Of a stretch of DNA of 64,000 bases, positions 35,964 through 48,737 are shown one piece after another. The stretch is from Cladobotryum mycophilum (Eukaryota; Ascomycota; Sordariomycetes; Hypocreales; Hypocreaceae), in assembly GCA_036429605.1 (NCBI GenBank), contig JAVFKD010000004.1, forward strand, positions 496,001 through 560,000, in the 5' to 3' direction. The notes beneath the pieces were generated by a model. The model was not told the origin of the DNA. It saw only the letters and a list, made by a program, of their open reading frames with translations, and did no database searches. A program made the translations under genes and the position numbers. The first letter of the stretch is position 1. Each line of letters starts with the position of its first letter.

Positions 35964-38660
35964 ATGAGGTGAGTCTCGAGATCAATAAACTGCTTGGGAA
36001 GTTGTGCAATGCCTGACTGTGCTATAGTTCCCCAATTCCTGGACCTGCCCCGCGGTCGAGTCGCAAGCGCTCTCGGCCAGGCAATGATGATCCCTCTACT
36101 CCAAACGTACCGAGCTCCCCTCCAATGCCCTCGTCACCGCCTGAATACAACATGGCTCATGGTGTCGATGAGGATGACGATATCGAAGAGGAAGCAGAGA
36201 TTCAGGATGATCTTGACGACATGGACGAGATGGCCGAGGACGACGTCGACCTGTTTCGCGAAGGCTTCGAGACTGATTACAGAGAAAAGGAGGACGATGT
36301 CTACGAGGGGGCTGGACTAGATGATGAAAACCTTTATGATGATATGGATCTGGGAGATAGGCGGCGTCTCGAAGCTCAGCTGAACCGACGAGACAGAGAA
36401 GTTGCCCGCCGACAAAGAATTCCAGCTGCATTTCTCCCAGGGGATGACGAAGAGGGCGATGTCGACCTGACCGCTCAGCCTCGCCGTAGGCGTCACCATT
36501 ACGATGAGGACCCCGATGATGCCATGGATGCCGATATCATGGACGAGGAACTATCCCTCGAAGGTCTTGGCGATGTCAAGGCCTCCAACTTGACCGAGTG
36601 GGTGTCGCAGCCTCCCGTCCAGCGATCAATTAAGCGAGAATTCAAGGCTTTCCTGACCTCGTATATCGACTCTTCCGGATCGTCCGTCTACGGTAACCGC
36701 ATTCGAACGCTTGGTGAGATCAACGCCGAGTCGCTAGAGGTTTCATACGAGCACCTGGCCGAAAGCAAAGCCATCCTCGCCTATTTCTTGGCCAATGCGC
36801 CGGCGGAGATGCTCAAGCTCTTTGACGAGGTTGCCATGGACGTTGTACTGCTGCACTATCCCGACTACGAACGTATTCATGCCGAAATCCACGTCCGCAT
36901 CTTTGATCTCCCTGTCCACTACACCCTGCGACAGCTTCGTCAATCACACCTCAACTGCCTTGTCAGAGTCAGTGGCGTTGTGACTCGTCGAAGCGGTGTC
37001 TTCCCTCAGCTCAAGTATGTCAAGTTTGACTGCACCAAATGTGGTGTGACATTGGGTCCCTTCCAACAGGAGTCAAATGTGGAAGTCAAGATCACGTACT
37101 GTCAAAGCTGCCAGTCTCGCGGTCCCTTTACGCTCAATTCAGAAAAGACAGTTTACCGAAATTACCAAAGATTGACGCTCCAGGAGTCGCCTGGTACTGT
37201 TCCTGCCGGTCGTCTGCCTCGACAGCGAGAAGTTATTCTGCTTTGGGATCTCATCGACAGGGCCAAGCCTGGTGAGGAAATCGAGGTGACTGGTATTTAC
37301 CGAAACAACTACGATGCTCAGCTGAATAACCGCAATGGATTCCCCGTGTTTGCCACTATTCTTGAATCCAACAACGTGGTCAAGTCGCACGACCAGCTTG
37401 CTGGCTTCCGTTTGACCGAAGAGGACGAACACGCGATTCGCAAGCTATCCCGTGATCCCAATATTGTGGATAAAATTGTCAACTCAATTGCGCCTAGCAT
37501 TTACGGCCACACGGACATCAAGACCGCAGTGGCCCTTTCTCTATTTGGCGGCGTTGCAAAGACTACTAAAGGAGCGCATCACATTCGCGGTGATATCAAC
37601 GTACTCCTCCTCGGCGATCCGGGAACCGCCAAGTCACAGGTACTCAAATACGCAGAGAAGACGGCCCATCGCGCGGTGTTTGCAACAGGTCAGGGAGCCA
37701 GTGCTGTCGGTTTGACGGCTAGTGTCCGTCGAGACCCCCTGACGAGCGAATGGACGCTGGAGGGTGGCGCTCTTGTGTTGGCAGATCGTGGCACTTGTCT
37801 TATTGACGAGTTTGACAAGATGAACGACCAAGACAGAACCTCTATCCACGAAGCCATGGAGCAGCAGACTATTTCCATCTCCAAGGCCGGTATCGTGACG
37901 ACGCTACAAGCCCGATGTGGTATCATTGCCGCAGCCAATCCCATTGGAGGCCGCTATAATTCAATGATTCCTTTCTCTTCCAACGTTGAGTTGACGGAGC
38001 CCATCTTGTCTCGTTTCGACATCCTTTGTGTTGTGAGAGACTTGGTAGAGCCAGCTGAAGATGAGCGTCTAGCGAGATTCATTGTTGGTTCGCATAGCCG
38101 AAGTCATCCACTTTCACAGGCTCGTCCTGCTCAGACACAGAATGAAGGAGAAGATGGGGCGGAGACGCAAACAACAGCTGCGCCAGCCATCTCGCGGGAG
38201 ATTGGTGACATTCCGCAGGAGCTGTTGAGGAAGTACATTTTATACGCCAGGGAGCGCTGCAGTCCCAAGCTATACCACATGGATGAAGACAAGGTGGCAC
38301 GATTGTTTGCGGATATGAGAAGAGAGTCACTGGCTACCGGCGCGTATCCTATTACGGTGAGTAATAATTCCAAGCAGGTTAACAGATTGCGATGCTAATG
38401 TATGATGATGATAGGTTCGTCACCTCGAGGCCATTATTCGAATTAGCGAATCATTCTGCAGGATGCGTCTTTCAGAGTATTGTTCTTCACAAGACATTGA
38501 TCGAGCGATTGCAGTCACGGTGGATAGTTTTGTTGGCAGTCAAAAGGTCAGCTGCAAAAAGGCATTGGCGAGAGCGTTCGCCAAGTATACACTAGCACGA
38601 CCAGGGGGTCAGAAGAAGTCGGGCAACAATCAGAGGCGGCCCACAGCCGTGATGGCATAG
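35964..38660 (+). CDS. mcm2: DNA replication licensing helicase subunit MCM2
   Basis: Model: join(35964..35968,36028..38356,38415..38660), 859 aa, close to the usual MCM2 length. Exon 1 is only ATG AG; splicing gives MSSPIPGPAPRSSRKRSRPG. The N-terminus is acidic and Ser/Pro-rich, as in MCM2 (histone and kinase interaction region). A zinc finger follows (CTKCGVTLG...CQSC). The AAA+ core has Walker A GDPGTAKS at about residues 531-538, Walker B CLIDEFDKMND (Asp595/Glu596) and the arginine finger LSRFDILCVVRD. The last exon supplies the winged-helix end (RHLEAIIRISESFCRMRL). MCM2 is part of the MCM2-7 ring that is loaded at origins and unwinds DNA in the CMG helicase. The upstream ACGCGT boxes suggest G1/S control. 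Confidence 0.97.
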
Positions 38661-41600
38661 TGTTTTTTTTAACCTTGTAGTCTATTAGCCAGTGTATGGA
38701 TCTTTCGACTGGTGTGCCGATATCAGCATGTTGACTCTACTAATGTTCATATGAGGATGAAGATGCGAATTAATGTTTATGGATTTTAACGAGCACCCGG
38801 GAGGCGTTGAAGCCAAAAATAGCATATGGACCGATGGGGATTGAGTGAGTAGGTAGTTAATTGATGCATGGGGGTCAGAATTTCTAAGCAACAATGCCGT
38901 GACGTCTGTTGGTGCCTGAAGGGTTGCATTATTCCTGTACATGTATTACATATAAATACCCTTGAGGTTTGATTCCCACGACGAAACTCGATAATAGTCC
39001 GATGATCTACTAGGTAGTATCGGATGGGAAGCAAGTTGCCGAAGCCGAGGCGACGCGTAGGAGTTTTTATATATTACCTGGCATACATACATATGCAAGC
39101 ATGCGCGAATTTAGTGATACCTACCGGATCGAGTAACATGATAAGGCATAGTAGCTGTTATCGCGTGAAGCAGTCATGATGATGACGATGTTTTTCAGTG
39201 TCTACTTGATGTGCAAGTATGTACTCGATAAGTGAAGATGGATACGGAGTAGTATATGGAGCGTTTGGATAGGTAGAAGATGCCAAGACGTCTACACGTT
39301 GATCCTTTTCCTTTTCTTGGGAGACATGCATCTTCTATTCTGAGACAGTCGTGGCGGATAGACTTGCCCCCAAGAAAAATCAAAGCCCATCCATCCGTGT
39401 CTTTGAACTTTTTTTTTTCGGAGGCGGCGCGATGACAATTACTGGTTACATTACCCAAGAAGCGTGGTTACCGAGCGAGAGGGAGCATCAGCAGCCAGCA
39501 ATCATTAATTACCCTGCTGGTCTATTCTGGTTAGGTACTATGCTGGCCTTGTTGGTGAGAAAGAGAAGAGAGGAGAGAGAAAGAGAGAGAGGGAGGAAAA
39601 AACACGGACAGAGGCAGAGCGGACCTTTGCGTGTTTTTTGTTCCCCACAATGAGGCCGAGAATTCTTGGCAGGAAAAGGATAGGATCTCCTGGATTGACG
39701 GAGTTATTTGTATGGCATGTATGGAGTACGACTAGGTATGTCGTAATACGTGTATGGGTATGGCCCGTATGGGTATGTGTGTATAAGACGAAAATAGGAA
39801 AATCGGAGAATTGAGGCTTTTTTCTTTTCTTTCCTTGTGTCATTTATTCCCGTCTGTGCCGGAGTAGGGACGGCAGTGATGATGCTTGGCAAAATGATTC
39901 AATCAATGGATGCGAATTTTCTTTTTCTTTTTCTATGCTATGATATGCTATGCTATGCTATGCTATACTATTGATCATACGCTTTGCATTGTTTGACGGA
40001 GTATCAGTGGACAAACGCAAAAGACGCGTCCAGTAGCAGAGACATACATACATACATATCAAGAGGTAAGATACTTGTACAAATAGATAACAACAGAAGC
40101 CGAGTTGGGAAAGTTACATGGAGCGCATCAAGCAACTTGAGACAAACCCGGGCTGGAGGCGATCTGCGGAGAGATAGAGAGAGAGAGAGAGAGAGAGCTG
40201 GAGAGGGAGGGAGGGAAGACTGATTCAGGAACGCGCACCCAACAGAAACGGTACGCCCTACCATGTAGATACATACTACCTTACTACCCTCCGTACGTAC
40301 TCCGTGCCTATCGGATTCCATACTTGGGGTGGTGAGTATTAGCGAAGGATCAATCGGGCCTTTGGTCTTTGAAATAGTGAACAAGAGGATTTGAAGGCTT
40401 CGGGACGCCTTTCAGACCATAGCAGAAACGACTTGAGTAAGGGTTCTGCATGATGGCGTGACGGAGGTTACTTGTACTATCAGAGAGGTATTTCTGTAAA
40501 GGTATAGGTTAGGTGAGTATGGATGTTATGCATGCGTTATATACGGTGAATTGTAGTGCAAAAGACCATTCAGGGGGATGAGAGTGGCGAAATAGAAGTC
40601 CATAGTTACAGCCCATGTTGCGTGGTTTTGTCAAACATGGATGTCACTGCCGGAGAGGCCTGGACAGGACTGAGAAGGAGAACAAGGACAAGGACAAGAG
40701 CAAGAACAAGAACACCCTCTCAGGTTTCTCAAGAGGTTGCATTGATGGGTGGGTGGATGGATGGCATCAGTTCGGTTCAGTTCAGTTCAGTTCGTTGGTC
40801 TTGACGATAGTCTCAAACTCTGATTTGAATCATGAATGGCGAATAGCATCAAGCATGTCTGCAGCAAAACCCATGGCCGCGTGAACAAGTGTTTCATCTA
40901 CCGGAGTGTTTCGTTTCGGTGACCACTCTTGCCACTCGTCTCTCCCCCTGTAAAGGTCCAAAGCCGGTCATGGTCAGCCACTGACGCCCATATCCCCCGA
41001 CTTGGCGATGCAACAATGTGAAGGAAGAAGCACAAGAAGAAGCAGCTCAGATCTCTCCCCTTTACTTGACATGTACAACTGCTTGTGCGCGGCTTACCCC
41101 CCGCAAGGGGGTAACTAGCATGTACAATTTTTTCTTTCAACCCCACGACTCATTCAGTGCATTCGTAAAGGGAGCCCGCCCTGGAGGAGTAATTACGGAC
41201 TACGGACGGGAGCGAGTGAGCGAGTGGGTGAGTGAGGACGGTAGGTAGAGAGAGCATCAGCCCAAATCGTGGGGGGGTCTTCTTTAATTTGAGGGGACGT
41301 GCCCACTAAAGAAAGGCCGAGACACAAAACGAGGATATCGGGGAGGGAATGAGAGAAGAAAGAGCTGCATAAAGAATAGTATTAAAAAAAAAAAAAAAAA
41401 AAAAACAATAATCATAATAATAATAATAAAAACAAAAAAAGGAGGAAAGAAATCAATGAGTCCGTGTTTTTGTTTCTTTGTGCTCAGTTGAATCTTGTGA
41501 TTCCGTGCCCCGAGACATTTGAACATTTGAACAAAAAAGGCCAAGACCATGGAAAAGGCGAAACTTGCCAGTTTGAATCTGTTAATGGATTTGGAGAGAC

Positions 41601-44337
41601 CAGTAAGAATGTCCTCCCCGACTCCAAACAGATGTTGCAATGATATGTGCGTGCATTGCATGCTTGGTCTCGCAGCGGAATGTTACTTGGAAGAACACGG
41701 CAGCAGCAGCAGCAGTAGCAGTAGCATCATCATCATCATCATCATCATCATCATTCTCTTCTTTGTTTTCTCCAGAAAAACTCCATGGGTCACTGACTGA
41801 CTGAACCCGACCGGACCGATCTCCCAGCAGGGCTTAGTTTGTTCTTCTGGAAAAAGCCACTTTTGTGCAAGGTTGGCATGGGATGGGCGGGCAAGGCAAA
41901 GGCAAGGGTGCCGGCATTTGCATGTTGAGCTGCTGCTACTGCTGCATGAAGGCGGGGACTTTTTTTCGGTTTCCTTTTATTTTGGAGGTGCCGTCCCCTT
42001 GAACTCGTCCCCTGTGCCTGCGCCTGCGCCTCCTTTGAGAAAGAAGAAGAATGAATGGGCTTTTGTTATGGTTCATCATCATCATTACTAACATGATATC
42101 TAAGATACCTATCATCGTGTTTATTACAAGTAGATAGAGGTTATATGCATATGCTGAAACCTGATTCATAACCATCTTAAAGAGGTAGATACTACTGCTA
42201 CTACAAGTACTTTGTAAATGCATATCCCCATCACCTTACACACAAGTACCCTTTACATGGAAGATTGGTGGCAGCGGAACCTTGCACGGGCTTTTCCGTA
42301 AGATTTGCCTTGCCTTGTCTTTTGTCCCTATTACCTAAATAGGCAAACAGAAAAGAAAGAAAAAGAAAAAGAAAAGGACGCTATACCGCTTACATAAAAT
42401 AACAAGCACAGTGCTGCTTGTTGTCTTCAATTCAACGGTGCCGCGCTGTTTTTTTGGTTGGGGGGCAATCTGTCTCTGTGTGTGTGTGTGTGTGTCTGTT
42501 TGTCCGTCTGGGGAAAAAAGAAAGATAAGGTAAAAAGTAAAAGTAGATACTTGTGCATTAAACTTTGTTATTCTCCACGGGGTAAAGAAAGATAAAGTGT
42601 GCCCAAAAAATCTAACTACCAAATAGAAGGATTTTGCGGAGGTTGCAATGAGCATCTCAAACGAGACAACATAACATGCCATTCACAATGAAAAAACAAA
42701 AGTGTCCGTTACCACGTACGTACGCGGCGAAACTTGCCCTTATCTTCATAACTTTTTTTTTGTTTGGTCTGTTTTCACTTCCCAATTTTGCATGTCTCTA
42801 AAATAAACATGTCCCTGCGTCAATTTGCCCGTTTCTGCTTCTCATTGCGACGCTGACTTTTTTTGCGCATTTTTGTCTCACATTTCCCATTTGCTCTTTT
42901 GATCAATGAACTGTGCGATGTGATGATCATTGCGCACTGTATACTTTGCATAATTCCTCCTTTTTCTCTCGCATACGGCCGTGGCCGGCACTTGCTTGCC
43001 TTGTTCGCAGCAACCACGACCCGGGCCAACTACCTACCATCAGACGCAAACATGCACCTCGTTTTCTCCAGCAAACCCCAGACTTCTTTTCCTTCTCCCA
43101 TCTCCCATCTCCCATCTCCAGTCCAATGCCACGAACCCACACAGTGTCCCATCGCACTACATCCCATCAATGCAACCCCTGTTCTTCCTTGTCAGGTCAG
43201 GTCAGGTCAGTCAGGTCGTCGGTGGAATAACTTTGGGACGGGCTCGGCATCTAGTCTCTCCTCTCCTCTCCTCTCCTCTCTCTCTCGCCTCTCAACAAAG
43301 CTCTAGCCAGCACACGGACAAATGTTCGAGATGGCTTGGGACCAATCCGTGCGGGCTGCAGCTCCTCGGCCCTACGCAGGAATAGTCAATCTTTCCGAAG
43401 AAGATGTGGGCACAAGATCAACTGGTAAAGGTAATGAATGACATGACATTCAACTCCGTACCGACTTGTACATACATTCATGTGCTAATGGGGACCACCT
43501 CGGGGGGCGGTTCCCACTTTGACCTGCATGCATCCATGCATGCGGCGGCGTCGAGCGCGGCGCCCATCAGAGTTTGTTGTTGATCGACCTTCTTCTCTGC
43601 ATCTTCTGAACCTTCCATCGGTCTAACCGACTGGACGACTGCCCTTGTGTGTGTGTGTGCATGCGAGAGTGAGAGTATGTACAAGTGGTAACCCCCTGGG
43701 CATTGGGCATTGGGCCTTGGCATCGGGGACATCTCGACGTATTGGACGGCTACCTGCAGGACACCACCAGAAAGGGAGATACGATACTCACTACGACGGT
43801 ACTCCACCACACACATCGAAGCATCCCCCGATTCTGGTTGGGGCTCCAACTATCACGCACTAGCACCTTCATGGTACGTTGTAGGACAGGAACGGATTGC
43901 TTGGTTTGATTGATTCATTGCATTGTCATTATGGCATGGCATGGCATGGCATGAGCTCGACTCGCCTCGACTCGACCTCCGCTAGCACCTTTGCTCTTAG
44001 TCGGACCGTTGGCCTTCCCTCCCTCTTGGCCCCAAGCCTCCAAGGGCCCCCCGTCTCCCCGGATCATCGTTTGCTGACGACAAAGTCTCGTTCTAGAAGG
44101 CCCACCACTCCCCACATCGTGGATAATTCTCTCTTTGAATTATACATAAGGCCGAGCCTCTCCCCCCAGCATCTCTGTCTTGTTTTTACACCCTCGTCCC
44201 TCTCCCCTCAACAGCAAATCAGAGATTGTGTCGTGTCGGTCCAGCAATACGGGGTCAACACCAAATCATCTCTTCCCTAGACAATATCGCGACACGGCCC
44301 AACATACCTGTGCAAGCAGCCTTCAAAACCATCAACC
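38661..44337. other. Long gene-free, microsatellite-rich interval (5.7 kb)
   Basis: No ORF with recognisable domains or exon structure. It holds an unusual density of pentamer arrays: TATGC (39934-39966), GTTCA (about 40770-40794), GTCAG (43191-43216), CTCCT (43255-43284) and GGCAT (43931-43954). It also holds GA (40170-40198), poly-A (41384-41405), CAG/CAT (41699-41754) and GT (42477-42496) repeats. One TACGGAGTA lies at 39243. The right end is the hexose transporter promoter. Confidence 0.6.
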
Positions 44338-46097
44338 ATGGGTCCTCGCATTGCTGCCCCGGCCGGGCCAGAGGTTGGCGCGACCTGGCCTGCCATCGCC
44401 ATGGGCTTCTTCGTCGCCTTTGGTGGTGTTCTTTTCGGGTATGTATTATACGAAGCTACATGGTGATCAATGGTGATCAATGTTGCAACCCCATAGCTAA
44501 CATGATCGCGTTCCTAGCTACGACACGGGTACCATCAGTGGTATCATGGCCATGCGCTACTGGAAGGACCTCTTCAGCACTGGTTACCGCGGTCCCACCG
44601 GCGAACTTGACATCACCACCGCCCAGGAATCCGGCATCGTCTCCATTCTCTCCGCCGGAACCTTCTTCGGTGCTCTCGCCTCTCCCTTCCTCGCCGACTT
44701 CCTCGGTCGTCGTCCCGGCCTGCTCATCTCGACTTGGGTCTTCAACCTCGGCGTCGTCCTGCAAACCGTTGCCACTGCCATTCCTCTCTTCCTTGCTGGT
44801 CGTTTCTTCGCCGGATTTGGCGTCGGTCTCATCTCTGCCCTGAGTATGTGCCCCCCGCGCCATTGAAAAATGGAAAACTTTTGATAATTTTTGTTCTAAC
44901 CTTGGCGCAGTTCCTCTCTACCAGTCCGAGACTGCTCCCAAATGGATTCGTGGTGCCATTGTTGGCTCTTACCAGCTGGCCATCACCATTGGTCTTCTCC
45001 TCGCTTCCGTCGTCAATAATTCCACCTCGCACCGAACCGACACCGGCAGCTACCGAATCCCCGTCGCGGTTCAATTCGTCTGGTCCCTTGTCTTGTTCAC
45101 TGGCATGCTTTTCTTGCCCGAGACTCCTCGATTCCTGGTCCGCTCCGCCAAGATGGACAGGGCTGCCGGTGCTTTGAGCAAGATGCGACGCCTGGCTCCC
45201 GATCACCCCATCATTGCTTCTGAGCTTGCCGAGATCAAGGCCAACCTCGACTACGAGAACAGCCTCACCAAGGCCACCTACCTTGACTGCTTCAAGCCCC
45301 CGATGCTGAAGCGTCAGTTCACCGGTATGGCTCTCCAGGCTTTGCAGCAGCTCACTGGTGTCAACTTCATCTTCTACTACGGTACTCGATTCTTCCAGAA
45401 CTCTGGCGTCTCCAGCGGTTTCGTCATTTCCATGATCACCTCGGCCATCAACGTCGGCTCCACGATTCCCGGCCTGTACTTTACTGACAAGTGGGGTCGT
45501 CGTCCTCTTTTGCTCTGGGGTGCTATTGGTATGGCTATTTCTCAGTTCATTGTCGCCATGTGCGGTACCCTCTCGACTGGCCAGCACGACAACGGTGAGA
45601 TCTTCGTCAAGAACATGGCTGGTCAGAAGGCTGCCGTCTCTTTCGTCTGCATCTTCATCTTCTGCTTCGCCTCCACCTGGGGTCCTCTCGCTTGGGTCGT
45701 CACTGGTGAAATCTTCCCCTTGACCACTCGTGCCCGATCTCTGTCCATCACCACCGCTACCAACTGGCTCCTCAACTGGGCTATTGCCTACTCCACCCCT
45801 TACCTTGTCAACTACGGCAAGGGCTACGCCAACCTCCAGTCCAAGATTTTCTTCGTATGGTTCGGCGCCTGCTTCATCTGCATTGCTTTCGTCTACTTCT
45901 TCATCTACGAGACTAAGGGTCTTACCCTCGAGCAGGTCGACCAGCTCTACACCGAGTGCTCCTCTGCCCGCGAGTCCGTCAACTGGAAGCCCACCGAGAC
46001 ATGGGAGCACCGCCAGAGCATTGCCAACGAGGGCGGTGCCAAGTCTGCTGCCACCGACGTCCACGATGCTTCTGAGAAGAACAGCGAGTCCGCCTAG
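44338..46097 (+). CDS. MFS monosaccharide (hexose) transporter
   Basis: Model: join(44338..44438,44518..44843,44911..46097), 537 aa. Introns GTATGT...CCTAG and GTATGT...GCAG restore GGVLFG-YDTGTISG and SAL-IPLYQSETAP. Sugar-transporter signatures: FGYDTGTISG in helix 1, DFLGRRPG between helices 2 and 3, PETPRFLVR after helix 6, QQLTGVNFIFYYGT in helix 7, DKWGRRPLL, WGPLAWVVTGEIFPLTTRAR and the end motif ETKGLTLEQVD. Twelve membrane helices fit the length, with cytosolic ends. It belongs to the HXT/RCO3-like glucose transporter group that imports or senses hexoses across the plasma membrane. The codon bias is strongly C-ending, suggesting high expression. A 411-aa antisense ORF over it is a shadow. 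Confidence 0.95.
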
Positions 46098-46918
46098 ATT
46101 TTTGACTAGTTAGCGCAACGAAAATATATGCATTTGAGTTTTTTTATTATTTGGAGAAGAAGACATGCGCTTTGGTTTCTTGGTGGAGAAGTCTAGTGAA
46201 ACTATAGAAACGATGTTGAAATCTACGTGAGCGTTTTCTGGATTTTTTTTTGGGGAGGGGACAATGTAAATACGATTTAATTGAGCATGGATGCATGAGT
46301 ACGAGAACAATGGTGATATTTGAAGGAGAGGGAGAAAAGAATATTGTGCATAATTTAGCTATCAGGTTAAGAATACCCATTATGCCCCGGCTTTGAATCT
46401 ATTCTGAAATGAAGCATGTGTCGTTTTCCCTTGTTATCTAGTCCTCTTATTATTCTTCTTTGACTTTGATCTCTGCTGCCTCTTAATTTTTATCCTGTCC
46501 GTATATTCCTCACGTCAGTTCGTCGAATGTCTACCGTTATCTATGGTGTTGTAGTACGGTTATATGCTGTGTAGGGTATGGATACGCCGCGTGAGATGGG
46601 ATCATTATTGAGTAAGCTTAGATTGGAATAGAATAAAGCAATAGGAAAGAGCAATACATAGTCATAATGTTGGTGCAGTAAACTGTAAGTAAAGATATCT
46701 AAATCTGTTAACGGTTGGCTATCTAACTATCGAGATGATAATGATTGTGTAGTACAAATATAAATAAGATATCCAGTCTTGGTGAATGGCTCGAATGGAT
46801 CATCCATTCATTGATTGCTTCGATCTGGCGCTGGATCGAATGAATCTTTCAATCGTTCGATCCCATTTTTCGTAGTTTGTCCGGCCAACTCAGCAAGCCC
46901 GAACAATAATGCTTTGCC
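46098..46918. other. AT-rich intergenic, no gene seen
   Basis: Downstream of the hexose transporter, with T-runs fitting a 3' UTR near 46139-46146. AT content is clearly higher than around the flanking housekeeping genes. Confidence 0.5.
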
Positions 46919-47514
46919 TCACGGCTTGCAGGCATCGGATAGCGGGCTTAATTTTATTGAAGAAATAGCATCACCCATTCCGTCAAGTATTTCAATGTTA
47001 ACGGAATTAACTATATCACCGACCGTAGAAGTAATGTCAGAGACAAGGTTATAGACAGCCTTGCAAACAGGAGAGGTAACCTCCGCAGAGATAGTTACGG
47101 CTATCTTATCAATAGCACTGTTTAATCCGTTGGTTATTTAGATGAGTGGGATAAGCTTATCAGATCAGGGAGAAATATTATTGGCATGGGAATATATACC
47201 TCTGTAATATTAATTCTAGAATTGTGTTGAGTAGAATCTGCAGTAGCCTCAAAAATATCATTTAAGGCATGCGTCTAGTTAACAAGCCCATAGAATTAGT
47301 AATACTTTCTGTTAAATAGCCCTGAAGGGGTTAATTTTTAATTTATCAGAGCGATACTTACCAAGATGCCTTCTTTACCGATGGTACTTGCAATAGCCTC
47401 TAGTATACCCCCGTCGCTTCCTAGTAATTCCAGGCTATTACTAGCTGGAAGGCCTAGAGTAGGGGGAATTGCAAAGGCCGTAGTAACGGTGAGTAAATGT
47501 TTAAAGAATAACAT
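46919..47514 (-). CDS. Candidate small secreted protein, three exons, no recognised family
   Basis: Model: complement(join(46919..47104,47200..47274,47362..47514)), 137 aa. Exon lengths are 153, 75 and 186 bp, all in phase 0. Intron 1 runs GTAAGT...AACTAG. Intron 2 runs GTATAT...ATAAG; a closer CAG exists 13 bases upstream but breaks the frame. The N-terminus MLFFKHLLTVTTAFAIPP is a signal peptide. The mature part is Ile/Val/Ser/Thr-rich with two Cys (SPVCKAV and the C-terminal DACKP). TATATAA lies about 120 bp upstream (47633-47639). Codons are A/T-ending, unlike neighbouring genes, and the gene sits in an AT-rich block. An effector-like or wall-associated role is only a guess. The weak second acceptor is the main doubt. 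Confidence 0.5.
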
Positions 47515-48737
47515 ATTGTTAAGTTCCTGTGGGTGATGTATATATATATCTGAGGTTTGAGAGTCAAGGTGTTGTAGGAGTATAATGAATAATAGTAATG
47601 TAAAGCAAATTATAACTAGGCTTTGACTGTCCTTATATACCCATCTAAGAGGCAATGCTCGTAGAAAGACGCAAAAACGTACTCTGTACTATTACAATCC
47701 ATCGATCGACCAGTGGACCGATTGTAAAGAGGGGTGAGGCTCTGCCAAGAAAGCCAAGAAAGGGATGCTACTGCTACTCTCGTCCAATACAAGTTTTAAT
47801 ATAAGACAAAGGGTCAGATGATATATATTTACAGGGACATAAACAAGAAAAATATAAAACATGGTATAAGCTTCTAGCTCTTGGCTTCCTTTTTAGATGT
47901 TTTCTGCTGATGGAAGAAGCGGTCTGAAGTTGGATTGTCTTAGTGTACGTCACCAGCTGGTAGCCCAAGAGGTTATTCAGAAAGCGTAAATCACTCAATG
48001 CCCGATATACTTCGGCTTCCATGATCCCCGTGCATGTAAAAGAGAGGTTCGCTGCGCCTGATGCGGCAAAAAAACGAGCACGAAACCTCCCCCTCTTCCT
48101 ATCGGGACCATGAACAAGATGATAGGCCCAACCATGCCCCAAGACAAACCTGCTATTAGGGAAGACAAATAACAACGCGAGGCCCAGAAGTGAGTCTATA
48201 CTGAACTTACTAAAAGGAAGCGCAGGAGGTCATACAACGACGCGAATACGGGGTTACAGCAACTGGCCATAGTTGGAAGAGTTCTTATAGCCCTGGAGCC
48301 CCGTCCATCAGGAATACTAATGATACTAGAAACCTGAAAGTCTTTTCTCCTGAAACTAGGTTTGCGAATTATAGGATAGCTAGTCAACAATGGTAGGATA
48401 GTGTACCCAACTAGGCGTAATAAGGTAGCGGACACGATGGTTACAGGTTTTTCTCCCGAAACGCGGGTTGTCCTGTTTTGTAACAACAGAGGGACCAAGG
48501 CCCTATAATATAGGATAAGCTAGTTAGTGTAATAATAATGATGATAATAATCTATTGATTCCATGAAACTGTACTCTGTATAGGTCAAAGTCGAAAAAAA
48601 GAAACACTTCATAGGGACCAACAGAGATCTAAAACCAACTCTCCTGACAATGTCTCCCAAGAAACGCCATCCCATAAATACCCAAAGACCGTCATCATAC
48701 ACCCAAAAGGACTGGAAGAATTTGACCAGTTTCCTTT
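47515..48737. other. AT-rich intergenic, unidentified
   Basis: Contains the TATA box of the candidate secreted gene and two minus-strand ORFs of about 100-130 codons without recognisable motifs. It could include an old repeat relic. No feature supported. Confidence 0.45.

Noticed and set aside
44829..46064. 411-codon antisense ORF over the hexose transporter
   Set aside because: Composition shadow of a highly biased gene; Gly/Glu/Val-rich with no domain.
47774..48498. Minus-strand ORFs of 100-133 codons in the AT-rich block
   Set aside because: No signal peptide, domain or exon partner seen; left as unidentified intergenic DNA.
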